Below, one piece after another: positions 50,627 to 51,039 of a stretch of 51,039 bases of DNA; position 1 is the stretch's first letter, and each line of letters starts with the position of its first letter. A program made the translations under genes and the position numbers. The notes below the pieces were generated by a model. The model made no database searches. It was not told the origin of the DNA and saw only the letters and a program-made list of their open reading frames with translations. Source of the stretch: Coriobacteriia bacterium (GTDB taxonomy: Bacteria > Actinomycetota > Coriobacteriia > Coriobacteriales > Atopobiaceae); contig QAKZ01000038.1 of the NCBI GenBank assembly GCA_003150175.1, positions 1 through 51,039 on the forward strand, given 5' to 3'.

Positions 50627-51039
50627 TTACTCCTCGACGGTCTCCTCAGCCTCGGCGGCCTCCTCGGCCGGCTTCTCGGACTCGGGGAGAGGCTTGACCT
50701 CGACCTCGGTGCCGAGGGTCTCGGCGGCGGCCTTCATAGAGAGGGAGATGCGACGACGGTCGAGGTCGATCTCCATGACCTTCACCTGGACGGTGTCGCC
50801 CACAGAGCAGACCTGGGACGGCTGGTCGACGTGGGACTTGGCCATCTCGGAGATGTGGACGAGGCCCTCCACGCCGTCGCCGAGGTCGACGAAGGCGCCG
50901 AAGGTGACGAGCTTGGTGACCTTGCCCTCGACGATGGCGTCGACGGGGTACTTCTTGACGAGGGTGCGCCAAGGATCCTCGGTGGTCTGCTTGAGACCGA
51001 GGGAGATGCGCTCGCGGTTCAGATCGACGTCGAGCACCT
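50627..51039 (-). CDS. rpsA: 30S ribosomal protein S1, C-terminal part (runs off the window)
   Basis: Binds mRNA and promotes translation initiation. The last 136 residues are present. The end of one S1 repeat (VLDVDLNRERISLGLKQT, the classic inter-repeat motif) is followed by a complete S1 domain. That domain contains VEGKVTKLVTFGAFVDLGDG and VEGLVHISEM, and it ends with RRRISLSMKAA. An acidic tail (EEAAEAEETVEE) closes it. The N-terminal repeats lie beyond the right edge. Confidence 0.93.
   Translation of the reverse strand, partial: VLDVDLNRERISLGLKQTTEDPWRTLVKKYPVDAIVEGKVTKLVTFGAFVDLGDGVEGLVHISEMAKSHVDQPSQVCSVGDTVQVKVMEIDLDRRRISLSMKAAAETLGTEVEVKPLPESEKPAEEAAEAEETVEE

Overview
The window is a gene-dense, high-GC chromosomal segment whose gene content and order point to a Coriobacteriia genome, most likely Collinsella or a close relative. 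The evidence is the smc-ftsY-ffh and rnc-acpP-plsX-rpmF blocks, AAAGGA-type ribosome binding sites, class III fructose-bisphosphatase and heavy GC bias at third codon positions. The genus is inferred from gene type and style, not from a database match. No rRNA, tRNA or CRISPR locus was seen.

Layout. 1-12.4 kb is housekeeping: the 5' two-fifths of ileS with its T-box leader, a guanine/nucleoside deaminase behind a leader that contains a terminator, galU, the divergent pair glmS/fbp around a dyad-rich control region, ftsH, a TrmH-type RNA methyltransferase and an L,D-transpeptidase. 12.8-16.9 kb is accessory: a large wall-anchored thioester/SpaA/VaFE adhesin, then a hicA-hicB module with a 15-bp inverted-repeat operator and a toxin gene lacking a canonical start. 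17-32.3 kb is a long minus-strand core block: ffh, ftsY, smc, rnc, acpP, plsX, rpmF, DUF177, a coiled-coil protein, coaD, rsmD, recG, a FakA-like protein, asp23 and rpmB. A HAD-thiamine pyrophosphokinase fusion and an FmdB-type zinc ribbon follow.

34.5-40.3 kb is the most unusual part. Two paralogous zinc-ribbon membrane proteins (one frameshifted) bracket an FHA-domain gene and the C-terminal half of a Ser/Thr protein kinase. Three of the genes share one promoter design, a GTTGYGCAAC palindrome exactly 20 nt before a TATGST -10 box. Two intergenic arrays built from a 22-bp unit in inverted and direct orientation lie next to these genes, and the second ends just upstream of the point where the kinase is truncated. 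A short REP-like hairpin overlaps the stop codons of two genes here. I interpret this as a phosphorylation-linked envelope signalling regulon that is being reshaped by repeats.

40.3-51 kb holds a MarR-controlled heterodimeric ABC exporter, an M20 peptidase, DAHP synthase, a C69 dipeptidase, small membrane proteins including a hemolysin III homologue, and the 3' end of rpsA.
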